From Lachnospiraceae bacterium UBA4364 (lineage in GTDB: Bacteria; Bacillota; Clostridia; Lachnospirales; Lachnospiraceae): a stretch of DNA of 51,619 bases. The position numbers were made by a program, and so were the translations under genes. Position 1 is the first letter of the stretch. Every line of letters begins with the position of its first letter. The stretch is from positions 1-51,619 of the forward strand of contig DGSK01000021.1 in NCBI GenBank assembly GCA_002393955.1, in the 5' to 3' direction. This document shows positions 9,345-17,163 of this stretch, in pieces. The notes under the pieces were generated by a model that saw nothing but the letters and a program-made list of their open reading frames with translations, did no database searches and had not been told where the DNA came from.

Positions 9345-9359
9345 TTTTAGTGAGCCTTG

Positions 9360-9375
9360 GTTAGACAGCCCTAAC
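9360..9375. promoter_or_regulatory. Candidate metal-regulator operator upstream of DUF3793 (site 1)
   Basis: GTTAGACAGCCCTAAC fits RTTAG-N6-CTAAY; the arms extend to GGTTAG/CTAACC. It lies 81 bp before the DUF3793 start. No convincing promoter was seen around it, so this is the weakest-supported of the eight sites. Confidence 0.45.
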
Positions 9376-9391
9376 CCATATTCAAATTTTA

Positions 9392-9418
9392 ACCGCCTTT
9401 TTGCAGGCGGTCTTTTTT
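9392..9418 (+). terminator. Terminator-like hairpin beyond the methyltransferase remnant
   Basis: ACCGCCT paired with AGGCGGT, 6-nt loop. The T-run (CTTTTTT) is on the plus strand, although the genes around it are on the minus strand; read on the minus strand it is followed only by TTAAAATTTG. It may act weakly in both directions or mark an unrecognised plus-strand transcript. Confidence 0.45.
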
Positions 9419-10217
9419 AACCCCATTCAAATGTAGCCCATCTGTCATTCATTTTAGGGAGCAATGTTGCAAATAGCTTTGCCCTGATACTGTATTTTCT
9501 CATTTCTTCATTGAAGCTGTGTTCTTCAACAAGTCTTACTCCATCCGTCAGGTCCGCTATTTCCTGCCCTGAATCAGTTCCGGACATAAAGTGCGCATTT
9601 GTATTTTTCACGGTATCATGATGCTTTTCATTCTTCTGCATAAGCTTGCTGTTCTGCTCTGCGATCAGGATCCCGCCATCAGGGAAATTGTTTTTAAGTA
9701 TTTCCAGAAAAGTCCTTATCTGGTCAAGAGTAAAATACATGAACAGCCCTTCAGCCAGAAAGACAGGCTTTACATTTCTGCCCGCCAGTGCCGCAGCGAC
9801 TTCCGGACACTAGTCATCCTCAAGGGCACTTCCCGCTATCATCGTGACCCTGTCCCGGTCTTCAAAGGCTTTCCGCCTCGCCACAATGGAATCAGGAAGG
9901 TCTAAATCAAACCAGACAATCCTGCCGTTATCCACACGGGAAAACCGGTCATCAAAGCCGGCTCCGACATTTACGATCACGGCATCCGGTGTCTTTTTTA
10001 TTATTTCTTTCAGCTGGCGGTCAAGCATTATTGTCCGCGCGATCACCCCCTCGTGGGACATAAATTTATCATATTGTTCCGTATCTATATTAAGTGCCTT
10101 TATGATCTCTACAGCCTTCGGATCCGATATCCGTGCATTCTTTCTTAATGTTTCATTCGCTTTTACCGCAAGGGGTATAAGTGCCGTAGTCTGGACATCT
10201 CCAAGTTGTAATTCCAT
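9417..10217 (-). pseudogene. Class I SAM methyltransferase (TcmP / leucine carboxyl methyltransferase type) broken by one TAG
   Basis: Two open stretches lie in the same frame, separated by a single TAG codon at 9810-9812. The N-terminal part starts at 10217 (AGGAG 8 nt upstream), carries the SAM motif VNVGAGFDDRF and the acidic WFDLDLPDSIVARR. The frame resumes with CPEVAAALAGRNV and continues through LAEGLFMYFT, a hallmark of this family, to a TAA at 9417. The joined length of about 266 residues is normal. No frameshift or deletion is seen, so this looks like a recent nonsense change, for example TGG to TAG. TAG also ends normal genes here (flavodoxin), so recoding is unlikely. A metal-type operator sits directly upstream. 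Confidence 0.85.
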
Positions 10218-10248
10218 TTTTCGCTCTCCTGTGTTATACATCATCGTG

Positions 10249-10264
10249 ATTAGCATACGCTAAC
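10249..10264. promoter_or_regulatory. Candidate metal-regulator operator upstream of the methyltransferase (site 2)
   Basis: ATTAGCATACGCTAAC, with TTAGC/GCTAA arms around ATAC. It occupies the 63-bp gap between the HMA protein gene and the methyltransferase start, 32 bp from that start, so the methyltransferase probably had its own metal-controlled promoter. Confidence 0.65.
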
Positions 10265-10280
10265 TGCTATGCAAAAAAAT

Positions 10281-10646
10281 TTACTCTACCCCCAATACTG
10301 TATACGGCACATCTTTAAGCAGCTCCGCGAAATCCTTCATTTCCATTTTCCTTTTGGCAAGCACATTAATCTCCTTATGCTCCAGGTCAGCTTTTCCCCA
10401 CAGCTCCCCATCCGAATTGATTGCATTTTCCACCCGTCTGGCACAGCCTGCACATACCATTCCCTCGACTTTTACCTTATATGAAAACGGATAATTCGCC
10501 TTATTCCTGTCTTTCACCCGTACTTTCTTTTCCATTTCCCGGCTGTTTCCACAGCATGACCTGCCATGCTTTACGGTGTGGTAAATATGCCTTACCGCCA
10601 CACAAACCACTATTATGAGGATTATTATTATAATTGCGTTTGCCAT
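10281..10646 (-). CDS. Membrane-anchored heavy-metal-associated (HMA) domain protein, likely metallochaperone
   Basis: A 121-residue protein with three parts: an N-terminal helix (residues 2-20), a basic linker containing GRSCCG near residue 30, and a C-terminal HMA fold with the metal-binding CXXC in GMVCAGCARRVENA. The helix plus Cys-rich start resembles the FeoB-associated protein at 14411, as if that type of anchor had been fused to an HMA domain. HMA domains hand Cu, Zn or related metals to P1B ATPases. It follows the ZIP gene by 38 bp, so the two are likely co-transcribed from the promoter at 11515. Ribosome site is weak. Confidence 0.8.
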   Translation of the reverse strand: MANAIIIIILIIVVCVAVRHIYHTVKHGRSCCGNSREMEKKVRVKDRNKANYPFSYKVKVEGMVCAGCARRVENAINSDGELWGKADLEHKEINVLAKRKMEMKDFAELLKDVPYTVLGVE

Positions 10647-10684
10647 GGTTATTATGTTTGAGTCTCCAAAACTAACTTTTCAGA

Positions 10685-11467
10685 TCATCCCAGCGCAACA
10701 TCCAGCGTCATCATAAGCGTAAAACCCGCCACAAACATGACCACTCCTATATTGGAATGCTCCCCCGCAGACATTTCAGGGATCAGCTCCTCTACCACAA
10801 CATATATCATCGCCCCTGCGGCAAAGCTCAGCAGATATGGCATCAGCGGAACTATGAATCCCGCTGCAAGAATGGTAATAACCGCTCCCACAGGTTCCAC
10901 GGCACCGGACAACACGCCGTCCAAAAAAGCCTTCCCCCTGCTCTTTCCCTCAGCACAGAGCGGCATCGATATAATGGCACCCTCAGGAAAATTCTGTATT
11001 GCTATCCCCAGTGCCAAAGCCAGTGCCCCACCGGCAGTAATTGCTGTGTTTCCTGAAATAAAACCTGCATATACAACGCCGACAGCCATGCCTTCCGGGA
11101 TGTTATGGAGAGTGACGGCAAGTACCATCATAGTTGTTTTCTTTAATTTTGCTTTAGGGCCTTCGGCCTTTTCAGCATGCATATGCAGGTGCGGAACAAC
11201 AGAGTCAAGCAGCAGGAGGAAAAGTATTCCCAGCCAGAAACCAAGTACAGCAGGAATAAAACTTAAAGTTCCCAACCCCTTTGTCTGTTCCATCGCCGGA
11301 ATGATAAGACTCCATATCGAAGCAGCCACCATCACACCCCCGGCAAAACCGGTGAGAGCTTTCTGAACCTTCTCGCCAAGCTGCTTCTTCATAAAGAATA
11401 CGCAGGCCGATCCGAGCGCCGTCCCTGCAAAAGGGATCGTTATACCCATTAAGACATCCGTATTCAT
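10685..11467 (-). CDS. ZIP family divalent metal transporter (GufA type)
   Basis: A 260-residue integral membrane protein with about eight helices. It carries the two ZIP metal-site motifs: HNIPEGMAVGVVYAG in helix 4 and QNFPEGAIISMP in helix 5. A His-containing loop (HLHMHAEK) lies between helices 3 and 4. It would move Zn, Fe or Mn into the cytosol; specificity is not readable. The start has GGAGG upstream. Its promoter at 11515-11543 has a palindrome filling the spacer and a second palindrome over the start point, which strongly suggests metal-dependent repression and fits uptake. Confidence 0.93.
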   Translation of the reverse strand: MNTDVLMGITIPFAGTALGSACVFFMKKQLGEKVQKALTGFAGGVMVAASIWSLIIPAMEQTKGLGTLSFIPAVLGFWLGILFLLLLDSVVPHLHMHAEKAEGPKAKLKKTTMMVLAVTLHNIPEGMAVGVVYAGFISGNTAITAGGALALALGIAIQNFPEGAIISMPLCAEGKSRGKAFLDGVLSGAVEPVGAVITILAAGFIVPLMPYLLSFAAGAMIYVVVEELIPEMSAGEHSNIGVVMFVAGFTLMMTLDVALG

Positions 11468-11491
11468 AGCGCATTACCTCCGAATACCACA

Positions 11492-11507
11492 GTTAGTTTT
11501 CTCTAAC
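11492..11507. promoter_or_regulatory. Candidate metal-regulator operator over the ZIP transcription start (site 3)
   Basis: GTTAGTTTTCTCTAAC, perfect GTTAG/CTAAC arms with a 6-bp centre. It covers about +1 to +16 relative to the start predicted from the promoter at 11515-11543, and begins 29 bp from site 4. Confidence 0.55.
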
Positions 11508-11514
11508 CACAATT

Positions 11515-11543
11515 AGTATAGTTAGCATGTGCTAATTTGTCAA
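11515..11543 (-). promoter_or_regulatory. Sigma-A promoter of the ZIP-HMA operon
   Basis: On the minus strand TTGACA (11538-11543), a 17-bp spacer and TATACT (11515-11520). The spacer is occupied by operator site 4, so a bound repressor would block polymerase. The leader to the ZIP start is about 40 nt. Confidence 0.8.
11521..11536. promoter_or_regulatory. Candidate metal-regulator operator in the ZIP promoter spacer (site 4)
   Basis: GTTAGCATGTGCTAAT, arms TTAGC/GCTAA. It fills the spacer between -35 and -10. The whole block, including the -35 and the flanking AT-rich AAGCATTTTTT, closely matches the feo promoter at 17135-17170. Confidence 0.75.
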
Positions 11544-11581
11544 GCATTTTTTATGTCAGTCTATAACTGATCATACTTATT

Positions 11582-13693
11582 TCACCTTACCTCATTCGTT
11601 TCCTGACCATAATGATCGTTTGCCAGCAATTTTTTAGTACTGTTAATCCCTATCATGATCGTTGATGTATTATGCAGAAGTGCGGAAGCTGAAGGTGATA
11701 AAACTCCCATAAGGCTCAGCACTATAAGCCCGGTATTAAAGCCTACTATTGTCCGATAGTTAAATCTTATCCTGTCCATAAGACAGTCGCTCAACTCTTT
11801 AAGTGTCACGATTGATCCCAGATCATCGGAGCCTATTGTGATATCCGCAATCTGTCTTGCTATATCCGCTCCTTCACTTATAGCAATGCCGGTATCGGCT
11901 GCAGACAATGCCGGTGAATCATTAATGCCATCGCCGATCATGATCACCTTGCAGCCTTCCTGTCTCTGCTTTTCAACGAAAGCAGCCTTTTCCTCCGGCA
12001 GAACCTCCGCATGGAACTCATCAATCCCTACCTCTTTTGCTATCTTTTCAGCCGTCCTTTTGCTGTCCCCGGTCATCATAACGATCTTGGACAGCCCTGC
12101 CTTATGCAGCCGATCTATGGTATCTTTCGAATCTTCCCTTATCGGGTCCTCTATCAGGATCACGGCAGCAAGCTTATCATTTTTGGCATAATACAAATGT
12201 GAATACTCAGCAGGCAGATCCTCGAACCGTTTCATTTCACTCTCCGGTATGGTCACGCCTTCATCCTCGAAAATAAAATGATAGCTTCCTATCAGCGCCC
12301 TGACACCGTCAATAGTCGTAGATATCCCGTGTGCCACGATATAATCTACTTTTGTATGAATTTCTTCATGGTCAAGCCCCTTGTCTGCAGCAGCAACTAC
12401 TACGGCATTTGCGATAGAATGCGGGAAGTGTTCTTCCAAACATGCTGCCTCACGTAACAGTTCATCCGGATCTTCTCCATTAAACGACACGACTTCCTTT
12501 ACTACCGGACAAGCTTTTGTCAGTGTACCGGTTTTATCAAATACAACCACATCTGCTTCTGACACAGATTCAAGGAACCTTCCCCCCTTTACTGTTATGC
12601 CGTGATCACCTGCTTCCCTGATCGCAGAAAGTACGGAAAGTGGCATTGCAAGCTTCAGCGCACATGAATAGTCAACCATCAGAACAGACACAGCCTTTGT
12701 AACATTTCCCGTGAAAAGATATGTAAGTGCAGCACCTGCAAAGGTATACGGAACAAGCCCGTCAGCCAGACCTTCTGCCCTGCTTTCAAGTCCTGACTTG
12801 AGCTTTTCCGATTCTTCTATCATCCGGACAATCTTGTCAAATCTTCCGCTGCCGCTCACCGCCTTTACCCGGAGTGTTATCTCGCCCTCCTCAACAACAG
12901 TCCCTGCAAATACGCTTGAGCCATCTTCCTTTCTCACAGGAATTGCCTCACCGGTCATGGATGCCTGATTTACCATCGCATCTCCGCTTACCACGATTCC
13001 GTCAAAAGGTATGATATTGCCCATCCTGACCATGACAGTATCACCTATGGCGATCTTGTCAGCACTTACCGGTGTTTCAACATCTCCCTCAACTTTCCAT
13101 ACCGTATTTACATTCAGTGACATCTGCCTTGCAAGATCATCCACGCACTGCTTATGAGTCCATTCCTCCAGGCAGTCCCCTACATCAAGCAGGAACATAA
13201 CTGATGAAGCTGTTGAAAAGTCTCCGGTCAAAACTGATGCGCCTATCGCCACAGCGTCAAGAAGCTCTACCTCTATCTTCTTATCCGGAATCGTTTTTAA
13301 CCCGCGCCATACGTACTTTAATGCTTTGGCACATGTAAGTACTGTCCTTATCGGTACAGGAATAAACATTTTCTTACCGTAATGCCATACCACACGCATT
13401 TCTATTTTTTCGTAGTATTTTGCGTTAAGCTCCCTGGATGAAGATTCGTAATAGCTGTCCGGCACATTTACATGTTCCGGTGAATAATTCCTGATAATCT
13501 CCAGCAATTTGCTCCGTTTACAAGAATAGTTAATTACGGCATCTGCGGTTCTTTCATATACAACAGCTTTTTTTATTCCATCAAATCCCAGGAGATAATA
13601 CTGCAGGGTATCCGCCTCTTTAAATGTAAAACGCCGCTTATTAAAATGTACCCGCATTCGGCCGGGTATCTCATGCTTTATAACAGCTTTCAT
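11582..13693 (-). CDS. P1B-type heavy-metal transporting ATPase with a non-canonical YSC membrane motif
   Basis: A 703-residue ATP-driven metal pump. Residues 1-70 form a degenerate HMA-like domain (HEIPGRMRVHF) without CXXC. Actuator TGEA is at 247-250, phosphorylation site DKTGT at 386-390, the P1B-specific HFPHS at 422, TGDS at 541 and GDGIND at 587-592. The helix that normally carries CPC or SPC reads YSC (342-344, in VDYSCALKLAMP): the first Cys is Tyr and the Pro is Ser. The metal is therefore uncertain; Mn, Fe or Zn export are possible. DUF6110 lies 118 bp upstream, an association seen in other Firmicutes to my knowledge. GGAGC precedes the start. Confidence 0.9.
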   Translation of the reverse strand: MKAVIKHEIPGRMRVHFNKRRFTFKEADTLQYYLLGFDGIKKAVVYERTADAVINYSCKRSKLLEIIRNYSPEHVNVPDSYYESSSRELNAKYYEKIEMRVVWHYGKKMFIPVPIRTVLTCAKALKYVWRGLKTIPDKKIEVELLDAVAIGASVLTGDFSTASSVMFLLDVGDCLEEWTHKQCVDDLARQMSLNVNTVWKVEGDVETPVSADKIAIGDTVMVRMGNIIPFDGIVVSGDAMVNQASMTGEAIPVRKEDGSSVFAGTVVEEGEITLRVKAVSGSGRFDKIVRMIEESEKLKSGLESRAEGLADGLVPYTFAGAALTYLFTGNVTKAVSVLMVDYSCALKLAMPLSVLSAIREAGDHGITVKGGRFLESVSEADVVVFDKTGTLTKACPVVKEVVSFNGEDPDELLREAACLEEHFPHSIANAVVVAAADKGLDHEEIHTKVDYIVAHGISTTIDGVRALIGSYHFIFEDEGVTIPESEMKRFEDLPAEYSHLYYAKNDKLAAVILIEDPIREDSKDTIDRLHKAGLSKIVMMTGDSKRTAEKIAKEVGIDEFHAEVLPEEKAAFVEKQRQEGCKVIMIGDGINDSPALSAADTGIAISEGADIARQIADITIGSDDLGSIVTLKELSDCLMDRIRFNYRTIVGFNTGLIVLSLMGVLSPSASALLHNTSTIMIGINSTKKLLANDHYGQETNEVR

Positions 13694-13811
13694 ACAGTGT
13701 GCTCCATTTATGTATTGTTCTCGTAACTCTTCAGTACAGTCCGAAGTACTTGAGAAACATATCTTGTATTACGGAATATCTTAACTTGAAAAAAATATGA
13801 ACTCTGAATAG

Positions 13812-14138
13812 TTATTTTTCGTCATCTTCCTGTTCATCTTCATTAACCTCTTTAAGGGACTTATCCTCTATCCCCTCAGGTTCATCATCTATCTCCTTTT
13901 CCTTTTCTTCAGCAACCCTGTCTTCATTTATTTTCTTAGCTTCCTCATAGATATCAGCACAGTTTTCCTGCAGTACAGTAGCCTGGTCCACAACATAATC
14001 CTTTGCCCTTAAAGCTGCAGCCGTACAGTGAGTATAGACCTTCTTTGCGTCCTTGCTGGTCAAAAGCTTTATGCCCACTATGCCCAATACTGCTCCGCTT
14101 GCAAAAATACCTACTTTTCTCCAGTTAATGTTGATCAT
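13812..14138 (-). CDS. DUF6110 family membrane protein, partner of the P1B ATPase
   Basis: A 108-residue protein from the start at 14138 (AAAGGAG 5 nt upstream; a longer frame from 14201 has no ribosome site). Residues 7-24 form a short membrane helix (VGIFASGAVLGIVGIKLL), followed by a TSKDAKKVYTHCTAAALRAKDYV segment like YtxH-type proteins, and a very acidic tail (EKEKEIDDEPEGIED and onward to residue 108). The acidic tail could bind cations. It is transcribed ahead of the P1B ATPase and probably assists it; function is unknown. A terminator at 14357 separates it from the feo genes. Confidence 0.75.
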   Translation of the reverse strand: MININWRKVGIFASGAVLGIVGIKLLTSKDAKKVYTHCTAAALRAKDYVVDQATVLQENCADIYEEAKKINEDRVAEEKEKEIDDEPEGIEDKSLKEVNEDEQEDDEK

Positions 14139-14356
14139 AATGTCTCCTTTCTTTTTTTCATTTCTTGAATATTTAATCTTCACACCCGCATATGTTTCCA
14201 AACGATCACGATACGCTTTCAGCCTTCAGAGAAATCTGCGCTTACAGCCCGTTATCAGCGATGAATTTTCTGCGTCCCTGAATCGGTTTCGGTTCATATT
14301 AGAGTCATCGATTTGTTTTACACAAACCATATGTATGAGTGATAAATAAAATACAG

Positions 14357-14401
14357 GCAAAAAAATACAGGAATGCATCCGAACATTTCCGGACACATTC
14401 C
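14357..14401 (-). terminator. Terminator after the feo operon
   Basis: On the minus strand GGAATG-TG-TCCG pairs with CGGA-TG-CATTCC around an 8-nt loop, followed by TGTATTTTTTT. It lies 10 bp after the FeoB-associated protein's stop and should end the feoA-feoB transcript before DUF6110. Confidence 0.75.
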
Positions 14402-14410
14402 CACTAAATT

Positions 14411-14620
14411 TTATTTGTTCAAATTTACAGTTCTATGCTGTGCGTCTCTGCAATTTGTCCCGGCGTTTGAATAGGCGTGATGTTTTGGGCATTTTCCTGC
14501 CATAGGACAGCCTATGCAGTGCCTGCCTTTCTTTTTTTCTTTGTATATATACAGGCTTGCTGCGGTCACAAGACCTGCTACTATGATCACTATGATCAGG
14601 TCTGATAAAAATGCCCCCAT
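14411..14620 (-). CDS. FeoB-associated Cys-rich membrane protein
   Basis: A 69-residue protein from the start at 14620 (8 nt after GGAGG; an ATG at 14626 is only 2 nt away from it and less likely). One N-terminal helix (LIIVIIVAGLVTAASLYIY) is followed by a basic patch and the cysteine motif HCIGCPMAGKCPKHH. This arrangement is typical of the small proteins encoded after feoB in Firmicutes, proposed to assist FeoB or bind iron at the inner membrane face. It starts 17 bp after feoB's stop, so it is co-transcribed with it. The role in transport is inferred from context. Confidence 0.88.
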   Translation of the reverse strand: MGAFLSDLIIVIIVAGLVTAASLYIYKEKKKGRHCIGCPMAGKCPKHHAYSNAGTNCRDAQHRTVNLNK

Positions 14621-14637
14621 ATTCATACCCTCCGGGA

Positions 14638-16629
14638 TCAGCTGAGCTTATACTCCAGTGCCATCTTCCTGCGGTTGTTCAGTATGATCATTGTAATGAT
14701 CCCGGCAAAACCGATAACTGCGATCAGACCACCTGCAAATCCTGCCCCCAGAGAGCCTGTTACGAAAATTGTTCCGATCTGATATACAAGGAAGCCTACA
14801 GTGAAACCGGTTGCAAGCTGAAGACCTATAGCGCCCCAAAGCCACTTTGCTGACTTCATTTCGGAATTCATTGCACCAAGCGCTGCAAAACAGGGCGGTG
14901 TATAAAGGTTAAACATCAGATAAGCAAGTGCTGCTACTTTAGTAATTCCCATTGCCGTTGCAACTGCGTTTCCTTCGCCGATAAGCTCAAGTTCTTCGGT
15001 ATCAATAAAGTTTGTGATAGCATAAACGGTGGCGATGGTTCCTACGACATTCTCCTTAGCAATAAATCCTGTAATTGCCGCTGCGGCAAGCTGCCAGGAT
15101 ACTATACCTACGACGGGAACAAGAAGCAGAGCGAAGGGTTGTGCAACGCTTGCAAGTATTGAGGTACTTTCCATGCCCTCTTCCACAACCTCGAACTTCC
15201 AGTTGAAAGACTGCATGATCTGTACAACCGTATTACATACAAGAATTACTGTACCCGCCTTGACAATATATGCCTTGCCTCGCTCCAGCATACTCTTTAA
15301 TGCATAGCCAAGTCCGGGAACTTTATACTCCGGCATCTCTATGATAAAGAAACTCTTACGGTATTTCATTCCGGTAATAGCTTTGATAAGAAGTGCGCCG
15401 AGAAGTATCAGCACTATACCAAGCATATAGCATACAAAACTTACCCACTTTGACTCCGGGAAAAATGCCCCTGCAAATAAGGCTATAACAGGAAGCTTCG
15501 CACCGCAGGGCATGAACGTTGCAAGCATTGCAGTACTCCTGCGCTCTCTTTCATTCTTTATGGTCCTGCAGGCCATGATCGCAGGTATTCCGCAGCCTGT
15601 TCCGATTATCATAGGAATTACTGACTTTCCGGAAAGACCAACCTTCTTGAAAATGGGATCAAGTACAACGGTTGCTCTTGCCATATATCCGCAGTCTTCA
15701 AGCAATGCAATAAGGAAATACATTACCATTACTAACGGCAGGAATCCGACAACGGCACCGACACCGCCGATGATTCCGTCTATAAGAAGCGCATAGAGCA
15801 GCGGATTAGCATCCCCCAGCTGTTCACCGGCCCATTCCTGGAAAGCCTCTATCCAGCCTACCAGGATATCGGCAAGCCAGGTTCCTACTGTGGTCTGGCT
15901 GATATAGAATACGACAAACATTATGGCTGCAAATATCAGTATTCCAAGTACCGGATTTGTCACTATCTTATCGATAGCGTCCCCTTTATTCTTATCCTTG
16001 GTAAGTGTCTTTCTCTTTTCTACGCTGCTTACTATATCATTGACAAAATCAAATCTCTTGCGGTCAGCAGCTTCTACGGCAGCCTTGCTCTGAATGTCCA
16101 CCTCTCCCTGATGGTAAGGAGCTTTCTGGCTCTGGCCTAAAAGTTCCACAGCTTTGCTTACCACTTCTTTTATTCCCTGATCAGATGTGGAAACTGTTTT
16201 TATAACCGGACATCCAAGCTTTTCGGAAAGCATTGCTTCATCAATGCTGTTGCCCTTTTTATCGTTCAAGTCATTCTTATTCAGTGCCACAACCACCGGA
16301 ATCCCGAGTTCCAGAAGCTGTGTTGTAAAAAATAAGCTTCTGCTTAAGTTTGTGGCATCCACAATATTAATGATCGCATCGGGATGTTCATGCTTAACAT
16401 AACCACTCGTAATGCTCTCCTCTGATGTAAACGGAGACATGGAATAAGCACCGGGAAGATCGACTGCTATCAGGTCGATACCGCCTTCGTTATACTTATC
16501 CTTGATTTTGCTCTCCTTCCTGTCAACAGTAACTCCGGCCCAGTTACCGATCTTTTCATTTCTTCCGGTCAGCAGATTATACATTGTTGTTTTTCCGCTG
16601 TTAGGATTACCTGTCAGTGCGATCCTCAT
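14638..16629 (-). CDS. feoB: Ferrous iron transporter FeoB
   Basis: GTP-dependent Fe(II) importer in the cytoplasmic membrane, 663 residues. The start at 16629 is 9 nt after AGGAGG; a longer frame from 16656 adds ten residues ahead of it and is not used. The N-terminal G domain has GNPNSGKTT (G1), the G3 motif DLPGAYSMSP and NKND (G4), then a helical regulatory segment and a membrane core with paired gate domains, including GTGCGIPAIMACRTI and CGAKLPVIALF. Length is slightly short of typical (about 700-770). It is followed by the FeoB-associated protein and preceded by feoA with a 102-bp gap. Expression should follow the metal-controlled promoter at 17135. Confidence 0.97.
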   Translation of the reverse strand: MRIALTGNPNSGKTTMYNLLTGRNEKIGNWAGVTVDRKESKIKDKYNEGGIDLIAVDLPGAYSMSPFTSEESITSGYVKHEHPDAIINIVDATNLSRSLFFTTQLLELGIPVVVALNKNDLNDKKGNSIDEAMLSEKLGCPVIKTVSTSDQGIKEVVSKAVELLGQSQKAPYHQGEVDIQSKAAVEAADRKRFDFVNDIVSSVEKRKTLTKDKNKGDAIDKIVTNPVLGILIFAAIMFVVFYISQTTVGTWLADILVGWIEAFQEWAGEQLGDANPLLYALLIDGIIGGVGAVVGFLPLVMVMYFLIALLEDCGYMARATVVLDPIFKKVGLSGKSVIPMIIGTGCGIPAIMACRTIKNERERRSTAMLATFMPCGAKLPVIALFAGAFFPESKWVSFVCYMLGIVLILLGALLIKAITGMKYRKSFFIIEMPEYKVPGLGYALKSMLERGKAYIVKAGTVILVCNTVVQIMQSFNWKFEVVEEGMESTSILASVAQPFALLLVPVVGIVSWQLAAAAITGFIAKENVVGTIATVYAITNFIDTEELELIGEGNAVATAMGITKVAALAYLMFNLYTPPCFAALGAMNSEMKSAKWLWGAIGLQLATGFTVGFLVYQIGTIFVTGSLGAGFAGGLIAVIGFAGIITMIILNNRRKMALEYKLS

Positions 16630-16731
16630 TTCTTTTTTCCTCCTATATATGTGCATACGCGGTCTGCGTTATGCTCTCTGATGCCCCCCATAAACAACGA
16701 TATTACAGATGTAGAAAATATCCCGAAATCC

Positions 16732-16944
16732 TCATATCATTATTGCTGCCGCAAGCTCCGGATCGATGTTGTATCTCGCATCCTTAATAGATACGACAAG
16801 GTTTCTCCCCTTGTCTACAACGGTGATCCTCTCTCCGCTATAACAGCCAAGCGAAAAAAGAAAGCTTTCCATTTCCTCATCGCCTTCTGTATCCACCTTG
16901 GTGATCAGGTATTCTGTTCCGGGTACAGCCTCATTAAGACTCAT
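16732..16944 (-). CDS. feoA: Ferrous iron transport protein FeoA
   Basis: A 70-residue cytosolic SH3-like protein required for FeoB function in many bacteria. Recognisable features are the N-terminal LNEAVPGTEYLITKV, the central LFSLGCYSGERITVV and the C-terminal NLVVSIKDARYNID. AAAAGGAGG lies just upstream of the ATG. Only one feoA copy is seen here, whereas several Clostridia carry two. It is the first gene of the feo transcript, after a leader of about 180 nt that contains two metal-type palindromes. Confidence 0.93.
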   Translation of the reverse strand: MSLNEAVPGTEYLITKVDTEGDEEMESFLFSLGCYSGERITVVDKGRNLVVSIKDARYNIDPELAAAIMI

Positions 16945-17032
16945 ATTGCCTCCTTTTCCGCATTTTTGCTTTCAAAACGCAATTTGCATAGACAAACTTT
17001 TGGAATTATTTCTTCCAATTTTATCGTATTTG

Positions 17033-17048
17033 ATTAGCAGTCACTAAT
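17033..17048. promoter_or_regulatory. Candidate metal-regulator operator in the feoA leader (site 5)
   Basis: ATTAGCAGTCACTAAT, RTTAG-N6-CTAAY, one mismatch in the extended TTAGC/GCTAA arms. It lies just downstream of TATAAT at 17050-17055 on the minus strand, so it may belong to a second, weaker feo promoter without a good -35. Confidence 0.5.
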
Positions 17049-17110
17049 TATATTATTATTTATATTGTCACAGTAATTAATCGGCACATACAGAATTTAG
17101 TCAAACTATA

Positions 17111-17126
17111 ATTAGCATTAACTAAC
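17111..17126. promoter_or_regulatory. Candidate metal-regulator operator over the feo transcription start (site 6)
   Basis: ATTAGCATTAACTAAC. It covers about +2 to +17 of the predicted feo transcript and begins 30 bp from site 7, mirroring sites 3 and 4 at the ZIP promoter. Confidence 0.6.
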
Positions 17127-17134
17127 CTTAAATG

Positions 17135-17163
17135 ATTATAGTTAGCGTGTGCTAATGTGTCAA
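17135..17163 (-). promoter_or_regulatory. Sigma-A promoter of the feo operon
   Basis: On the minus strand a perfect TTGACA (17158-17163), a 17-bp spacer and a perfect TATAAT (17135-17140). Such a consensus promoter should be very strong unless repressed; operator site 7 fills the spacer. Confidence 0.85.
17141..17156. promoter_or_regulatory. Candidate metal-regulator operator in the feo promoter spacer (site 7)
   Basis: GTTAGCGTGTGCTAAT. Same position relative to -35 and -10 as site 4 at the ZIP promoter, within a block of near-identical sequence of about 35 bp. Confidence 0.78.

Noticed and set aside
9810..9812. TAG inside the methyltransferase as a recoded sense codon (for example pyrrolysine)
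   Set aside because: Flavodoxin ends normally at TAG (8200-8202) and no pyrrolysine-related gene or family context is seen; a nonsense mutation is simpler.
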